Of a stretch of 64,000 bases of DNA, positions 34,785-45,599 are shown in pieces (position 1 is the stretch's first letter; the number at the start of each line of letters is the position of its first letter). The notes beneath the pieces are model-generated. The model was not told the origin of the DNA, made no database searches, and was given only the letters and a program-made list of their open reading frames with translations. A program made the translations under genes and the position numbers. The stretch comes from Nymphaea colorata (taxonomy: Eukaryota; Streptophyta; Magnoliopsida; Nymphaeales; Nymphaeaceae). The DNA is taken from the NCBI RefSeq assembly GCF_008831285.2, contig NC_045148.1:21137002-21201001 (forward strand), read 5' to 3'.

Positions 34785-35800
34785 CTAGAGCTGCTGTGTT
34801 ATCTTCTTCCTGAGGCAGATGGACATGCTACAATAAGTGGATGCAGGCAAGGTTTGAGAAGGGCGTAGGCCCATATTGAGGTCTGGACAATGAGATAGCC
34901 TCCTTGAAAATGCCTGTAAAGTGTGGCAGGTAGCAGCCGGTTCAAGGGTAGAGAGATAAATGCAGGTCAACCCAGAACGACATCAACCCACTCCCCTTAA
35001 AATGGGCCTTCTTCTCAAGGCCCAACGAGTGGGCGACCTAACGGTGCACGTCTTCTCTCATAATCCATGGTTGAAGGCCTGCCAATATCATGAGGTTGCC
35101 AAATGACATCTTCATGCCAGTCAGCAAGTAGTGATTGCTTTGACTAGATGTAGGCATGAAGACACATGAAGGATGCTCAGGCGGGGCTTTCACCAGTACT
35201 TCAATCTTGTATGCTTGTTGGTGGTGGTTGAAGCTGCCAACATGTAAGGCCATGTGGACCATAGGTGCAGGGGCAGAGTCAGAAATTTTTCATGAGGAGA
35301 GCCGAATTAAAGTTTCTAAAATTTGATAAGGGCTGAAATGTCATTTTTCAAAAATTTTATACATGACAAGTGAAATTTTCTAAAATTTAGATCTAAAATT
35401 TTATATATTTTTTTAGTGCAGTCTAGGGCCCCTGTGGGCCCTCCCTTGGCTTTGCCCCTGCATAGGTGAGAGCAGACTGCTGAGCTTGTCATTTGCCTAT
35501 AAAGGATCCCCTCATAGCCGAGAGATGATGACTGTGTCCATAGATCACTTTGCAAGTGTTATTGTTTAAACTTCGGCCATGGTGGATCATGGAAAGGGTC
35601 TCCATGATTGTCACAGCAAGCCAGGGCTGAGGTTTCACCGGTGGCATGTCTACAGCTGTACAGGTTAAGGTCACAGTTAGGCCAAGGTGCGGGCCGCTGA
35701 GAGATGCTTGTCGCGAAGGACTGTTTTGGCATGGATCTGGCAAGCAGCCAATGGAAGCAACACAATTTGAGTTGTTTCCACAGCTGCCGTAAACACATAG
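34785..35800 (-). other. Unidentified gene-like fragments inside the CACTA-like element
   Basis: Minus-strand frames at 35038-35262 (HVGSFNHHQQAYKIEVLV, EHPSCVFMPTSSQS), 35489-35743 and 35559-35798 are fairly open and of higher GC than the surroundings. They have matching frames in the right arm (51526-51834 and about 52740-52935). No domain is recognised. They may be captured exons; the frames are broken by the nested element and by stops. Confidence 0.35.
35268..35460. mobile_element. hAT-like MITE with perfect target duplication
   Basis: 193 bp with ends CAGGGGCAGAGTCA and (inverted) CAGGGGCAAAGCCA, flanked by identical CATAGGTG at 35260-35267 and 35461-35468. The remnant in the right arm lies at about 51858-52010 with one end disrupted. 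Confidence 0.88.
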
Positions 35801-37139
35801 TAGTGCACTCTTGGAATGGCTTAATTGTCGGTCTGTGTAGGCTTCCTTCGCTTGAGTTGGCCTAGGATGTTAGCCAACGTGAAGTTTTAGAAGAATGTTT
35901 GTTGACCTTATTACCTTCAATCTGATATATTAATTACATAAAATGTCTACAAAACCCTCAATTTTACCCTAACTTTTTGTCATTGCCGGATTCCAGAGCA
36001 TTGTGGCTGGATTTTGGTGTCAAGTTTGGACCACATGTAATTCAAGTACACATATACTTATTCATAGAATATTATTTTGATTAGTTGTCATTTGAATGTT
36101 TTCCGTCCTTAGCCTTTTTAGCCACCCATAAGTGTTTTTCCCGAATTGTTTAAATGAGTGAAAAGTAATATTTTTCCGATGTACTGTCTCGCTTCTGGAA
36201 GAGTTTTTACCGAAGGTCACTAACATGTTGAATATAATAGATTATTATCGATGCGAGAGGACGTCATTAATAGTCAATGTTTACGTATGTTTAGGTCGTG
36301 CCGGTGATACCTTACACTGATGCTTTGTCCATTGTATCGATGATGATTTTTACCGACATTCCCTTTATCAACCAAAGAACAAAATGTCTGTCAAACCATT
36401 ACTGACATGCATTCTATTTTCACCGACATTTTGTGGCCATCAGTAATGCTTAGGTTTTCTGTAGTGATAGTTGAACTCTTGCCCAAGGAGTCCCCAGCTC
36501 AAGGCAGTCCCCTGCCCAAGGGGATCCCCACTCAAAACATGCCATGCCCAAGGCATCATTTTCTTTGTGTCCTCTCCTGTTCTGCCCTGTTCTAGGAGCA
36601 ATGCCAGGTCGACCACTATCATTTCAAATGTCTAGTCTCTTGACACTACATACCAAACCCTAAGCAGCACGATTTAAAAGCTGTCCGTTGGGTCACCATG
36701 ATAAAAATATACTTATTTAAGCATACGTGCTTCATGATTCTCACAACTAATCCAAACTAAATTTTCTAGTTTTGCAAATTAGCAAATAGTGTATTCAAGC
36801 TGAGTTTATTTCATACACAAAAATCTAATTTCCAAAGAGTCCTTCTACCTGTGCAAAATTGGAAAGAGAAGGCCACTATGGCTTGGAAAAAATTGTTGTT
36901 CATTTGTCTATGTTATTGAATGTTTTATTGATGTATGCAAAGAAAAAAAGACAGTGAAGCCTGAATGGATTCCTTACTCCTTGGATGAGCAAGGAATCAG
37001 ACTTAATTATATCATCAAATCGATTCCACCAAGAATTGGATTCACTTTATGAGTGTTGTCTATATTGTAAATGGAATATATCAATTGCAATGAGCCCGTC
37101 TTAACCATTCATTTCTGAAAATTTCAGAAATCCATGTGA

Positions 37140-38480
37140 TTTTGAAAATCAGCAATTAATAAAAATATCTAATCTTGTTGCGTTTCAAAAAGAAATCCTT
37201 AGACTTTTATCAAGATCAAAACCACAAAAGAAATTCAATATTTCACAAAACTCATTTGGGGATACATATTTCCAAAAATCCAATCATCTCCAAAAATCAT
37301 GCCATTTTCCACAATCAAAATATATCAAGCTATTTCCAAAATCAAAATTCAAGAATCAATTTTTCAAAACATTTCATCCTAAAGGAAATCGCAAAAGTGA
37401 TATTGCTACCCAGAGAGAAAATTTGTCAAAGCTCAAACCCTCCAAATTTTCAAACAAATTAATGAATTCCTTTTGCCTACGATCTAGTAAAAAATGAGTT
37501 GAAATCAGCCTATCAAATGAATTTTTGAAATCCTATTTCCGAAACAAAAATTTTAAAACCTAAGCATATGTCCTCCTTCACATCATGGACAGGCTCGGGG
37601 AACGTCTTATATTTTCTACCTCCAAGATGGATCTATGTCTATGTTTGATCAAATTTAATTATGCATGAAGAGAAATAGAGCGAAGCATGAATATACATGC
37701 AGTTTATTTCATGCATACTTGCACTCACTTCATGGATGCACCCACTCATATTCACTAAAATCTAAGTGAATCAAGTTAGAGTTGCTTCCATGATTAAGTT
37801 ATATTCTGACAACAACTTGAGCACCTGATTTATTTTGACAGAGAAGCACAAAATTTTCAACATGATTATGAAATCTGAACTTTCAAAACGATTCCAATGG
37901 ATTTTTCTCAAAATCAAACAGACTTTCAAATCCAAAAATTATTCAAGCAAAATTTCATAACCTTGACAAAATTAAAAAAAAAAAATCAAAATTCAAATTT
38001 TTCCAATTAAGAAAATTATCATAAACCCAAAATTTCAATATCAAAGATTCGATTCTCGAAAATTTCAACTAGCCTTCAACTATCCAATTCATTTTTTCCA
38101 AATTCAATTTTGGCTTCAAGACTGAATTCCGGTTCCAAGGCTTCCAAGAGTTTTCAAGTCAAACTTCAAATCCCAAAATCCAAACTATCTTTGAAATTCT
38201 AATGTTTAGCCCAAACTTTCAATTTTCAATTCCAGGATCCCAGTTTCAAAAAGAGCTTTAATTACCTAATCACAAATTCAATTCAAAATCAAATATTTTG
38301 ATTCTCAATTTCCAATTCCAATTTTTGGGACCAAATCAAAGTTCAATTGATAAAATCCATGATTAATTCAAAAATTCCGCACCAAGAATGATCTCCCGAT
38401 CTTCAAAATTTTTGGAATACAGAAATATTCTGAATCAAATCCAACTCTTTGTTTAAAATGAACTTTAAAAATCTGAAACC
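37140..38480. repeat. G-poor strand-asymmetric degenerate DNA
   Basis: The plus strand is built from A, C and T with few G (AAATTTCAA, CCAAAATC, TTTCCAAAATC). The frames are Lys/Asn/Ile/Ser/Phe-rich and not gene-like. The opposite arm (48690-50215) shows the mirror-image C-poor strand. Confidence 0.7.
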
Positions 38481-38699
38481 CAATCCCCACACTTGCATGT
38501 AGAAAAAAATAAATTGTCAAGCTTGAGAAAACTCTAACCTTGGATCGCTTACCCTTGTTAATGCTGGCAGAGATGGGTCCCTTTCTCTTAAAGTCTATTT
38601 TAATCAAAACTTGATTTTTCCTGCTTCGTGTGAAAACTTCCCAGCCACATTGAGGGAAGTGGGGTGCAAACAATAAGCTCATAGGTTTGTTCAACACAA

Positions 38700-39830
38700 T
38701 TTTTGTTGTTAAAAAAAGTCACATTTTTTAAACATATTTTTAAGTAAAATCTTGGTTTTTTAACTCATCAAGCTTTTATGCATTGTGATCTCTATAATTT
38801 ATATGCTAATTTTGAATTTTGTTTTTCTACATTGGGAAAGGGAAGAATGGAGGAAGAACATAGTTGCTTTCATCCATGGCCGCTGACTCGATCAGCTCTG
38901 TTTTCTTGCAATTGTAATAATCAATCAATATAAACTCAGGAGGTCGGAGTAAAAATCAATTGCAACAGGAAAAAGAAAACCAAATCCGATTGCAATCACA
39001 AAAGCCATTGATAGGAATGAAGAAATACAGAAATAGAAATTTATGAAAGAAATGCAAAACATTATTCCAAGAAATTCTGCATGAGAATTGAATCAGTGAA
39101 GAAGACGGCAAAGAAGTGAAGTCTCAAGATGATTGGAGAAGGAAATAAAAGTGGGCGGCCAAAAAAAAAAAATCCAGAACTCTCTTTCATGTCTGGAAGT
39201 TGATGCAAGGAATGTCTTCGAATTTCCAACGGATTCTTCGCCCATGTTCACTTGTTCAAAACTCAAAGCAAAGGATCGCTGATTTTCCAACGAGTCCAAG
39301 GTGATATTGTCCTCCCCAATTTTCTGATTTCCAATAGCTGGTATCTAGACCATAAAAGAAATATAAATAAAAATAAAAATGTACATGTACATGTAAAAAA
39401 AATTTACAAAATTCATATATCTGATGTAAAAAATGTTAAAAATTATATTTTCGCTGTTGTTAAAATTTTAAAACTATAATTCGGCCCCTCATGAAAAATT
39501 CCTAACTCTGCCCCTACTTGTTTCTTAGATGGCAACAAAGAAATCAGGAGAAGACAAATGAGAAAGGAAAAAATGCAGTCGATCAAGTCACAAACAGAGA
39601 GCATGAGAAGTGAAAAGTGAAAGGGGGAGAGCCTGCGCAGTTGATACTTAAAAGGGTGGTGTTGATTAAAAGTCTGTACCATTGAATAATTTTACCTGTA
39701 TAGTTTTGTCTTTTATATATAGTTTGATCCTATAGAAACCTTTAACTGGTAACTTGTTTCTAGAAAATTGTTTCATGGAATCACTGAATGGGAACCGTTG
39801 TCCTCATTCTAGTTATGAGGCATGTGTGAT
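38700..39830. other. Arm DNA, no gene
   Basis: AT-rich DNA with one CAAGTAGGGGCAGAGTTAGG-type element end at about 39500-39522 (minus direction). No recognisable coding; the counterpart in the other arm is about 47385-48480. Confidence 0.45.
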
Positions 39831-40032
39831 CAGGGGTAGAACCAGGAATTTCTTGTCGCATGGGGTAAACTATAGTTTCAAAATTTTAACAGGCGCAGAA
39901 ATACAGAAATAGAAATTTTCAAATTTGTATATATATTAAACTAAAATTTTTAGATTTACATATAAATTTTTTAAAGTTTTTAATATCTGAGAGGGGGGGG
40001 ATGCCAAGGCAGGAGCCTTCCCTCCACCCTTG
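39831..40032. mobile_element. hAT-like MITE near the inner edge of the left arm
   Basis: 202 bp with ends CAGGGGTAGAACCAGG and (inverted) CAAGGGTGGAGGGAAGG. Flanks are TGTGTGAT (39823-39830) and TGTGTTAT (40033-40040), an 8-bp target duplication with one mismatch. It shares TTTCAAAATTTTAACAGG-type interior with other MITEs here. Confidence 0.82.
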
Positions 40033-40702
40033 TGTGTTATGGAATGGAAAGAATTTTCTAGGATGAGTATTCCCATGTTTGATGAAAGAAAATAGGCTTG
40101 GTGCCAGGGCAGACCCACAACCCCCTCCAGGCGGAAGTCATCCCATGGCCAATGCAAAGAGCAAGGTGGACATCTACCTTCACAATGCATTCAATTGAAG
40201 GAACACTTGCTGATGTGTTTTGAACATACTACTATTGTGTTCTTGCCAATCCTGCCACCAATAGTAGATGATTCAAGACCACCAAGTAAATTGCCAACCA
40301 CTGTTGACCGAAGGTAAAGGAGAAAAGAGAAGAAGCTGCTGCGAGGAGAGGGGAGAGTGTGGGGGAGAGAAGGCCAAGCGGTAACAAGCAAGCAATAAAA
40401 AAAATGAGTGTCAACAAAAAAAGTAGTATCTCGATTCCGCAGCAAAGAGGGAAAGAGGACACTGGTTAGCAAGGTGGATCACAAGGCACTGGAGATGGCC
40501 TAAGGTATTGATGCGACAAGCAAGAAGGATCAAAACAAAGGCCATGGCACAGGGTGAGGGGCCATCTCAATTGTAAGAATATATCAATTGTTATAATAGT
40601 TTGTCATATCGTGTCATGTGACCTTCTGTATTTTTTTAACTTACTAAAGTGTAGAGACCCTAAAAGCATTGAAAAGTTTAACCTTCGGATTCTGGTACTC
40701 AT

Positions 40703-42110
40703 CAAATTGTGGCCACAACTTATACTGAGGGCATTGCAATTTTTACTTACGCATTCCTCCCATGGTAAAACTATTGTGTTTTTTTTATTGTTAATCAGGT
40801 TTTCCATTTAAAAAGAAAACAAGGAAAAGAATAAACTAAACCATTAAACCGCCACCTTAGACTTTTCAGAACTAGAAATAAACATAAAAGATCAAATTTT
40901 CAGCGGCTGTACTTTGGAATGGTAAACAAGTAGAACGATTTGTAGACAAAACAAAAGATCTCTCTCTCATCCCTCTCTCTCCCGCCCCACCACCCCCCCC
41001 CACCCGGCGTAGCAGTAATTAAAGTATAAGCTGTATTTAAAATGAAAGCAAAATAAATTTAGGGTTTTCAATTAATTATCATCTTCATCCGCTCCAAATG
41101 AACTACCCATTCATTTAATAGAGCTTCCTAACTAATTGCATCTTGGATCCATTCTAAGATCCGATCTGTGTGAACCTGCAGCATTGATCCATTCTACAAT
41201 CAGATCTGAGTGCACTTCTGCTGTCACTCTCTCTTTATGTATGTGTGTGTGCTTTTGTGCGCGCGCGTGTGTGTGTGTGTGTTTATATATATATAAATAA
41301 TGAAAGTTAGTGAAAAGCAGCCACTTGGGTAAGAGACAAAAATTAAACCTATTAAGATTAATTATTAAAATGTTTTTTGGGCAATCTAACCTCATAAATA
41401 TGATCTTAAAAGTGACTTGATGAGAAACATATATTAAGTTAGTCATTTTCTTATTAAATACTTTTTAATAAGAAAAATACAAACGACTCTTATAACAAAA
41501 GATTTTGACTTTGCAGTGGGGCAGACTGGTTTCAAACTTACATATCATTCTCTAATTCTATTTGAAGATGTATGGATCTAACTCACAGACATAAAAGTTG
41601 GATCTAGTTTGCATTTTTATTGCATTCACATGTTTTAATATGTGTCATGTACTTTCATTGGATCAAAATCATATCTATATCCATTACTAGAGAGGGAGAT
41701 ATGGAAGCGGTAGAATGTAAGCACATACAGTAAACATGGCATAAGCACAATATTTTCGCGTGAACATGCTGTCATTTAACTATATATGGGTTAGAGAAAT
41801 CCATACATGTGCACATGCACATATATACACACACAGACACACCAGTCTTTCGTTAGAGTATATGCTGTATGCTCAAACCCAACATTTAATAAAATTTTGG
41901 ATTTTTGAAAAAAAATCATTCATCCAGACATTTTACATAAACACAATCAGATAAACAAATTATCTTCAGAAAGGGAAATTTAGGTGAAATAGTGGACTGG
42001 GATTGGGGGACTTTTCCTGACTATTTAGCACATGTGAAGCACTCAAGCATATGTGCTCACCACACCCCAAATTAAGCACTCGGCAGGTTAAACTTCCGAT
42101 CCACTCGAAT
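40703..42110. other. Spacer DNA without genes; alternating purine-pyrimidine tract
   Basis: AT-rich sequence between the left arm and the NLR pseudogene. (GT)n, (GC)n and (TA)n at 41237-41297 form a strictly alternating tract. Frames are short and unrecognised. Confidence 0.5.
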
Positions 42111-42116
42111 GCATTC

Positions 42117-42305
42117 ATTCTTTCTTGTAAAATAGGCAACTGGAAATGAAAGAAAGCTGAGGGTGGAGGGATTATTCTTTCTTATAAAATCGGCAACTAG
42201 AAATTAAGAAGGAGGTATTATTCTTTCTTATAAAATCGGCATCTAGAAATTAAAGAAGGAGGGATTATTCTTTCTTATAAAATCGGCAACTAGAAATTAA
42301 AGAAA
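42117..42305 (+). repeat. ~55-bp tandem repeat upstream of the NLR pseudogene
   Basis: Four units contain ATTCTTTCTTATAAAATCGGC and ACTAGAAATTAAAGAAGG-like pieces. The last ends about 100 bp before the ATG at 42410, in what would be the promoter or 5' leader. (CT)n and (CA)n follow at 42328-42362. Confidence 0.85.
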
Positions 42306-42409
42306 GAGGGAGACCTGTTGTATTTATTCTCTCTCTCTCTCTGTCTCACACACACACACACACTTGAAAATTGCTCTCTTCCTCTTCCACCGACTGAGAG
42401 ACTGGGAAG

Positions 42410-44543
42410 ATGGCAATTGTAATCGATGCATTTGCAGAAGCAGCCATTTCTAATATGTTCTGGTCTGTAACCAGTTTGTTGAAAGACAAGGTGGACCTCA
42501 TCCGGAATGCCAAAGTCGAGAAGCTCCAGAAAAAGCTGGAAGGCTTGCAGAAGACCATCAAAGTCGTAGAGCAAAAACCATTTTTCAGAAACCAGTGAAA
42601 CAGATATCTGCAGGCAGAGCTGAAGGACGTTTTATATGATGCCCAGGACATCATCGAAGGATATGAAACCATAATTGAGCTCAGGAAAAGGGAAAAGGGT
42701 TCAATAACTTCATGGAACAAGGAAAGAAAGCCCTGGATCACTTTGTACTCTCGGTTTAAGGAACATATATTTGCTTCTTCCCAACTTGGTAATGAAATAA
42801 AAAGGGTCAACCTAAGGCTTAATGAAATAGAAAAAGATATGGAAATGGTGGACTTGTTCAACAGAACACCAAAAGTTGAGAGTGAGCATCCTTTTGGTGG
42901 TGAACATGACAATTCTTGAGAGACATCCCATCTCATAGGTACTGCACAACCACCCATGGGAGGGCATATGTTAAAGAGGAAAGTAAAAGAACTCTTGTTT
43001 GATGGCTATACAATGAGTAGGGCGCTAGAAAAAGATGGTGTTTCTATTGTATCCATTGGTAGGTCAAGGTGGAATTGGGAAAACAACTCTTGCAAAAATG
43101 TTTTTTAATAAATTCAAAGAACAGTTTGGGAACTGCAGGTGGTGAGTTTGTGTTTCAGAGAAGCCAAATCGTATGAGTTTGCTGTGAAAAATACTAAAGG
43201 AAGTATGCAAGGAATCAGAAGGAGAACTGAAAGGTAGCACTTCCTTGAGTGGTTTGTGCACATGATTACAGAGTGAGCTGTCAAAGAGCAAGTTCTTATT
43301 GGTTTTAGATGATGTATGGGAATTAGGTTGGTGGATGGGAGAGGTAGCGGACACCCTAACGGGAGTGCAAAGGAGAGCAAGATTTGATCACCAGTAGAAA
43401 GGTAGAAGTCTCTCAAGGATTGGTGATAAAATGTATAAATTGACAGAAATGTCTTTGGATGAAAGTTGGAGCTTGTTTCTGCGTGTGGCAAAGATACAAG
43501 AACATGAATTGGAAGTCACAATTTGAAGGTATTGGGGAGAAAATAGTGGCAAAGTGTGGTGGGTTGCCACTTGTTGTCCAGATGGTAGATCCTTAATGCG
43601 TACAAAAAGGATGACAAAAGACGACTGGGAAAGCATTGACAAGAGTGAGATATGGGAAATACGTAGTAGCATTCTTCCTGGTGTCATACTGAACTATGAT
43701 GACTTGCCAGATTACTTGAAGAGTTGTTTTGTATATTGCTGCATTTATCCAATGTATTATGACATACAAAGGGGTAGATTGGTCATGCAATGGATGGGAC
43801 ATGGATTGGTTGAGGAAAAGGAAGGCATTGATGTGGAAGTGACTGCTAACTAATGGATTAATGATTTGATAAATCGGTGCATGATTGAAGAAAACTAAAC
43901 ATAAGGATCTCAAATTGCATGACATTTTTCATGACCTTGCCTTATATATTGGTGGAAAGGAATATAGCCATGCCTCTGCTACTGAGCACACCTGCCATCT
44001 GTCATTACTTGGAATCGACGATGCAGAGCACAAGTACAATGCCTCAGGAGCAGCAAATAAGGTGCAGACATTGTTGTGCGATCCTGATTCTGATTCCAAG
44101 TCAGACTTGCATTCGGTTTATATTGCACACTTAACCAATTTCAAGTGGTTGAGGGTGTTGTCATTGAGGGGATATAGGATGTATGAGTTGCCAAAGTCAA
44201 TTGAAGATTTTTCACTTCTAAAATATCTCAATCTAAGCTATTCTTATGTGAAATGGTGGCCCAGTTCAATCGGCAGACTCTGTAACTTGCAAATATTGGA
44301 TTTAAGTGTTAGTAAAATTGAAGAATTGCCCAAGGAAATAGGTGAACTGAGCAACTTGAGGTATCTTGGGCTAAAAGATATAGAGGAATTGAAATTTATA
44401 ACTGAAGACCTGGGGAAGCTTACTGATTTACAGATCTTGTATAGATTTATTGTAGCGATGACAAGGGGGATACAAGAGGATGCAATATTAGGGAACTAAA
44501 AGACTTGAACAAACTGAAGGGAGAATTGTTAATAGAATGTTTG
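42410..44543 (+). pseudogene. CC-NB-ARC-LRR disease-resistance pseudogene (cut by the gap)
   Basis: It starts MAIVIDAFAEAAISNMFWSV, a typical Rx-type coiled-coil N-terminus. In-frame TGA codons at 42596 and 42917 interrupt the coiled-coil region, which resumes in the same frame (ELKDVLYDAQDIIEGY). The P-loop GQGGIGKTT is at about 43068-43094, one base out of frame with the upstream part. Kinase 2 is KFLLVLDDVWE (about 43290), followed by RNBS-C-like LTEMSLDESWSLFLRVA, a GLPL motif (about 43560), RNBS-D-like LPDYLKSCFVYCCIYP and an MHD equivalent KLHDIFHDLAL (about 43910). LRRs follow (WLRVLSLRG, LLKYLNLSYS, NLQILDLS, NLRYLGL) up to about 44430. An intact relative would sense pathogen effectors in the cytoplasm. 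At least six stops or shifts make this copy non-functional; the 3' end is lost in the N gap and no LRR is seen beyond it. Confidence 0.9.
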
Positions 44544-44643
44544 NNNNNNNNNNNNNNNNNNNNNNNNNNNNNNNNNNNNNNNNNNNNNNNNNNNNNNNNN
44601 NNNNNNNNNNNNNNNNNNNNNNNNNNNNNNNNNNNNNNNNNNN
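44544..44643. other. Assembly gap of exactly 100 N
   Basis: The round length is the usual placeholder for a scaffold join of unknown size. Sequences on each side do not continue one another. Order and orientation of the two flanking contigs therefore rest on scaffolding evidence that is not in the window. Confidence 0.98.
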
Positions 44644-44924
44644 TGGGTGCACTCAAAAACTTCCACTCACTCTATAAATGACAATCTGTTCATCATGGAG
44701 GGAAACCAACCCATTTGAAAATGGAGAATCCAATCTACCTGTCCATTAAAGAAAGGAGAAAAGAAAACGAAGAAAAGGACACCATGCACATGGTTGCCTT
44801 TCTGCCTCTTTTTTTTTTAAAGGAAACTAGAGAGCACCCATGTGTGATCATGAGTTCATGGCTCTTTGGGAGCCAACTCTTCACGGGACGAATCCACAGG
44901 CTCATCTAAGAGGTGACAAGAGCA

Positions 44925-45585
44925 TCATTTTAATTAGGATAGACCAAGGGCACTAAAGCAAAAAGAGGTAGTTCTGATATGAATTTATCCATAATATCCA
45001 CCTGTAAAATAGACAAGTGACGAGAACATCATTTTCTTTACGAGAGACAAAGGGTATTCGTACAAAGTAAAGCAAAAAAAGGACAGCTATGAGATGAATT
45101 TAATCTAAAGCATCCAGCAGTCAAAAAGACAGTGGTAAGAGAATAACGTTATCTTTGATAGAACAAAAAGAATGGCTGCAAGGTGCTTGAACTGGCTTTA
45201 AGCACTAAAAGATTGCATTGCTCATTCATTGAGGAAGATGCCCGTTTAACCCTTCCTTCTCAGCATCGTTTTCATTACGATAGACCAAGGATATTCGTAT
45301 AAGCTAAAGCAAAAAAGGCAGTTAATGAATTTAATCCATAATATCCACCAGCAAAAGAGACAAAGTGACAAGAACAACATTTTCTTTACGATAGACAAAG
45401 GGTATTCATACAAACTAAAGCAAAAAAAAGACAGTTACGAAATGAATTTAATCAAAAGCATCGAGCAGTAAAAAAGACAGTGATAAGAGAATAATTTTTT
45501 TTATGCTAGAGCCAAAAGAACGGCTGCAAGGTGCTTTAACGGGCTTTAAGCACTAAAAGATTGCATTGCTCATTCATTGAGGCAT
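44925..45585. repeat. Two ~345-bp direct repeats beside the gap
   Basis: GATAGACCAAGG at about 44939 recurs at about 45280, and the unit end GCATTGCTCATTCATTGAGG at 45215 recurs at 45561. Within each unit a shorter segment (ACAAAGGGTATTC, CTAAAGCAAAAAAGGACAG) is itself repeated. No coding. Confidence 0.8.
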
Positions 45586-45599
45586 GAAGTAGAACCCTG

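Larger units (their letters stand above)
33301..36466. mobile_element. CACTA-like element, copy in the left arm
   Basis: The right end, read inward, is CACTACAGAAAACCTAAGC. The left end CACCCCGAAAAAAAAGG followed by ATTATTGACATGCC aligns with it as a decayed inverted repeat. Near both ends there are many short repeats of the type CTGTCAGTAA, ACTGACA and CCGACATT, the subterminal repeats typical of CACTA (En/Spm) elements. A clear 3-bp target duplication is not seen. The interior carries no transposase but has gene-like fragments and a nested hAT element at 35268-35460. The other arm has the counterpart 50842-54621, so insertion came before the duplication. Confidence 0.65.
24870..40702 (+). 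repeat. Left arm of a giant imperfect inverted repeat
   Basis: About 15.8 kb match the reverse complement of 46533-62670 in the same order. Matching landmarks: LINE tail 24941-25460/62140-62600; 25905-26090/60910-61110; 26962-27130/59880-60030; 27324-27584/59408-59660; 28141-28260/58745-58865; 30861-31241/57081-57491; 31190-31558/56900-57117; 33301-36466/50842-54621; 36407-36595/50668-50901; 37175-37462/49874-50158; 39831-40032/47178-47366; 40470-40702/46533-46740. Similarity in compared stretches looks like 80-90 percent. The outer edge is in LINE sequence at AGATGTGTCC. The inner edge follows GGATTCTGGTACTCATC. Confidence 0.9.

Noticed and set aside
42410-44543. Intact NLR with introns in place of the stops
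   Set aside because: The breaks fall inside conserved motifs and no matching splice donor/acceptor pairs are seen around them.
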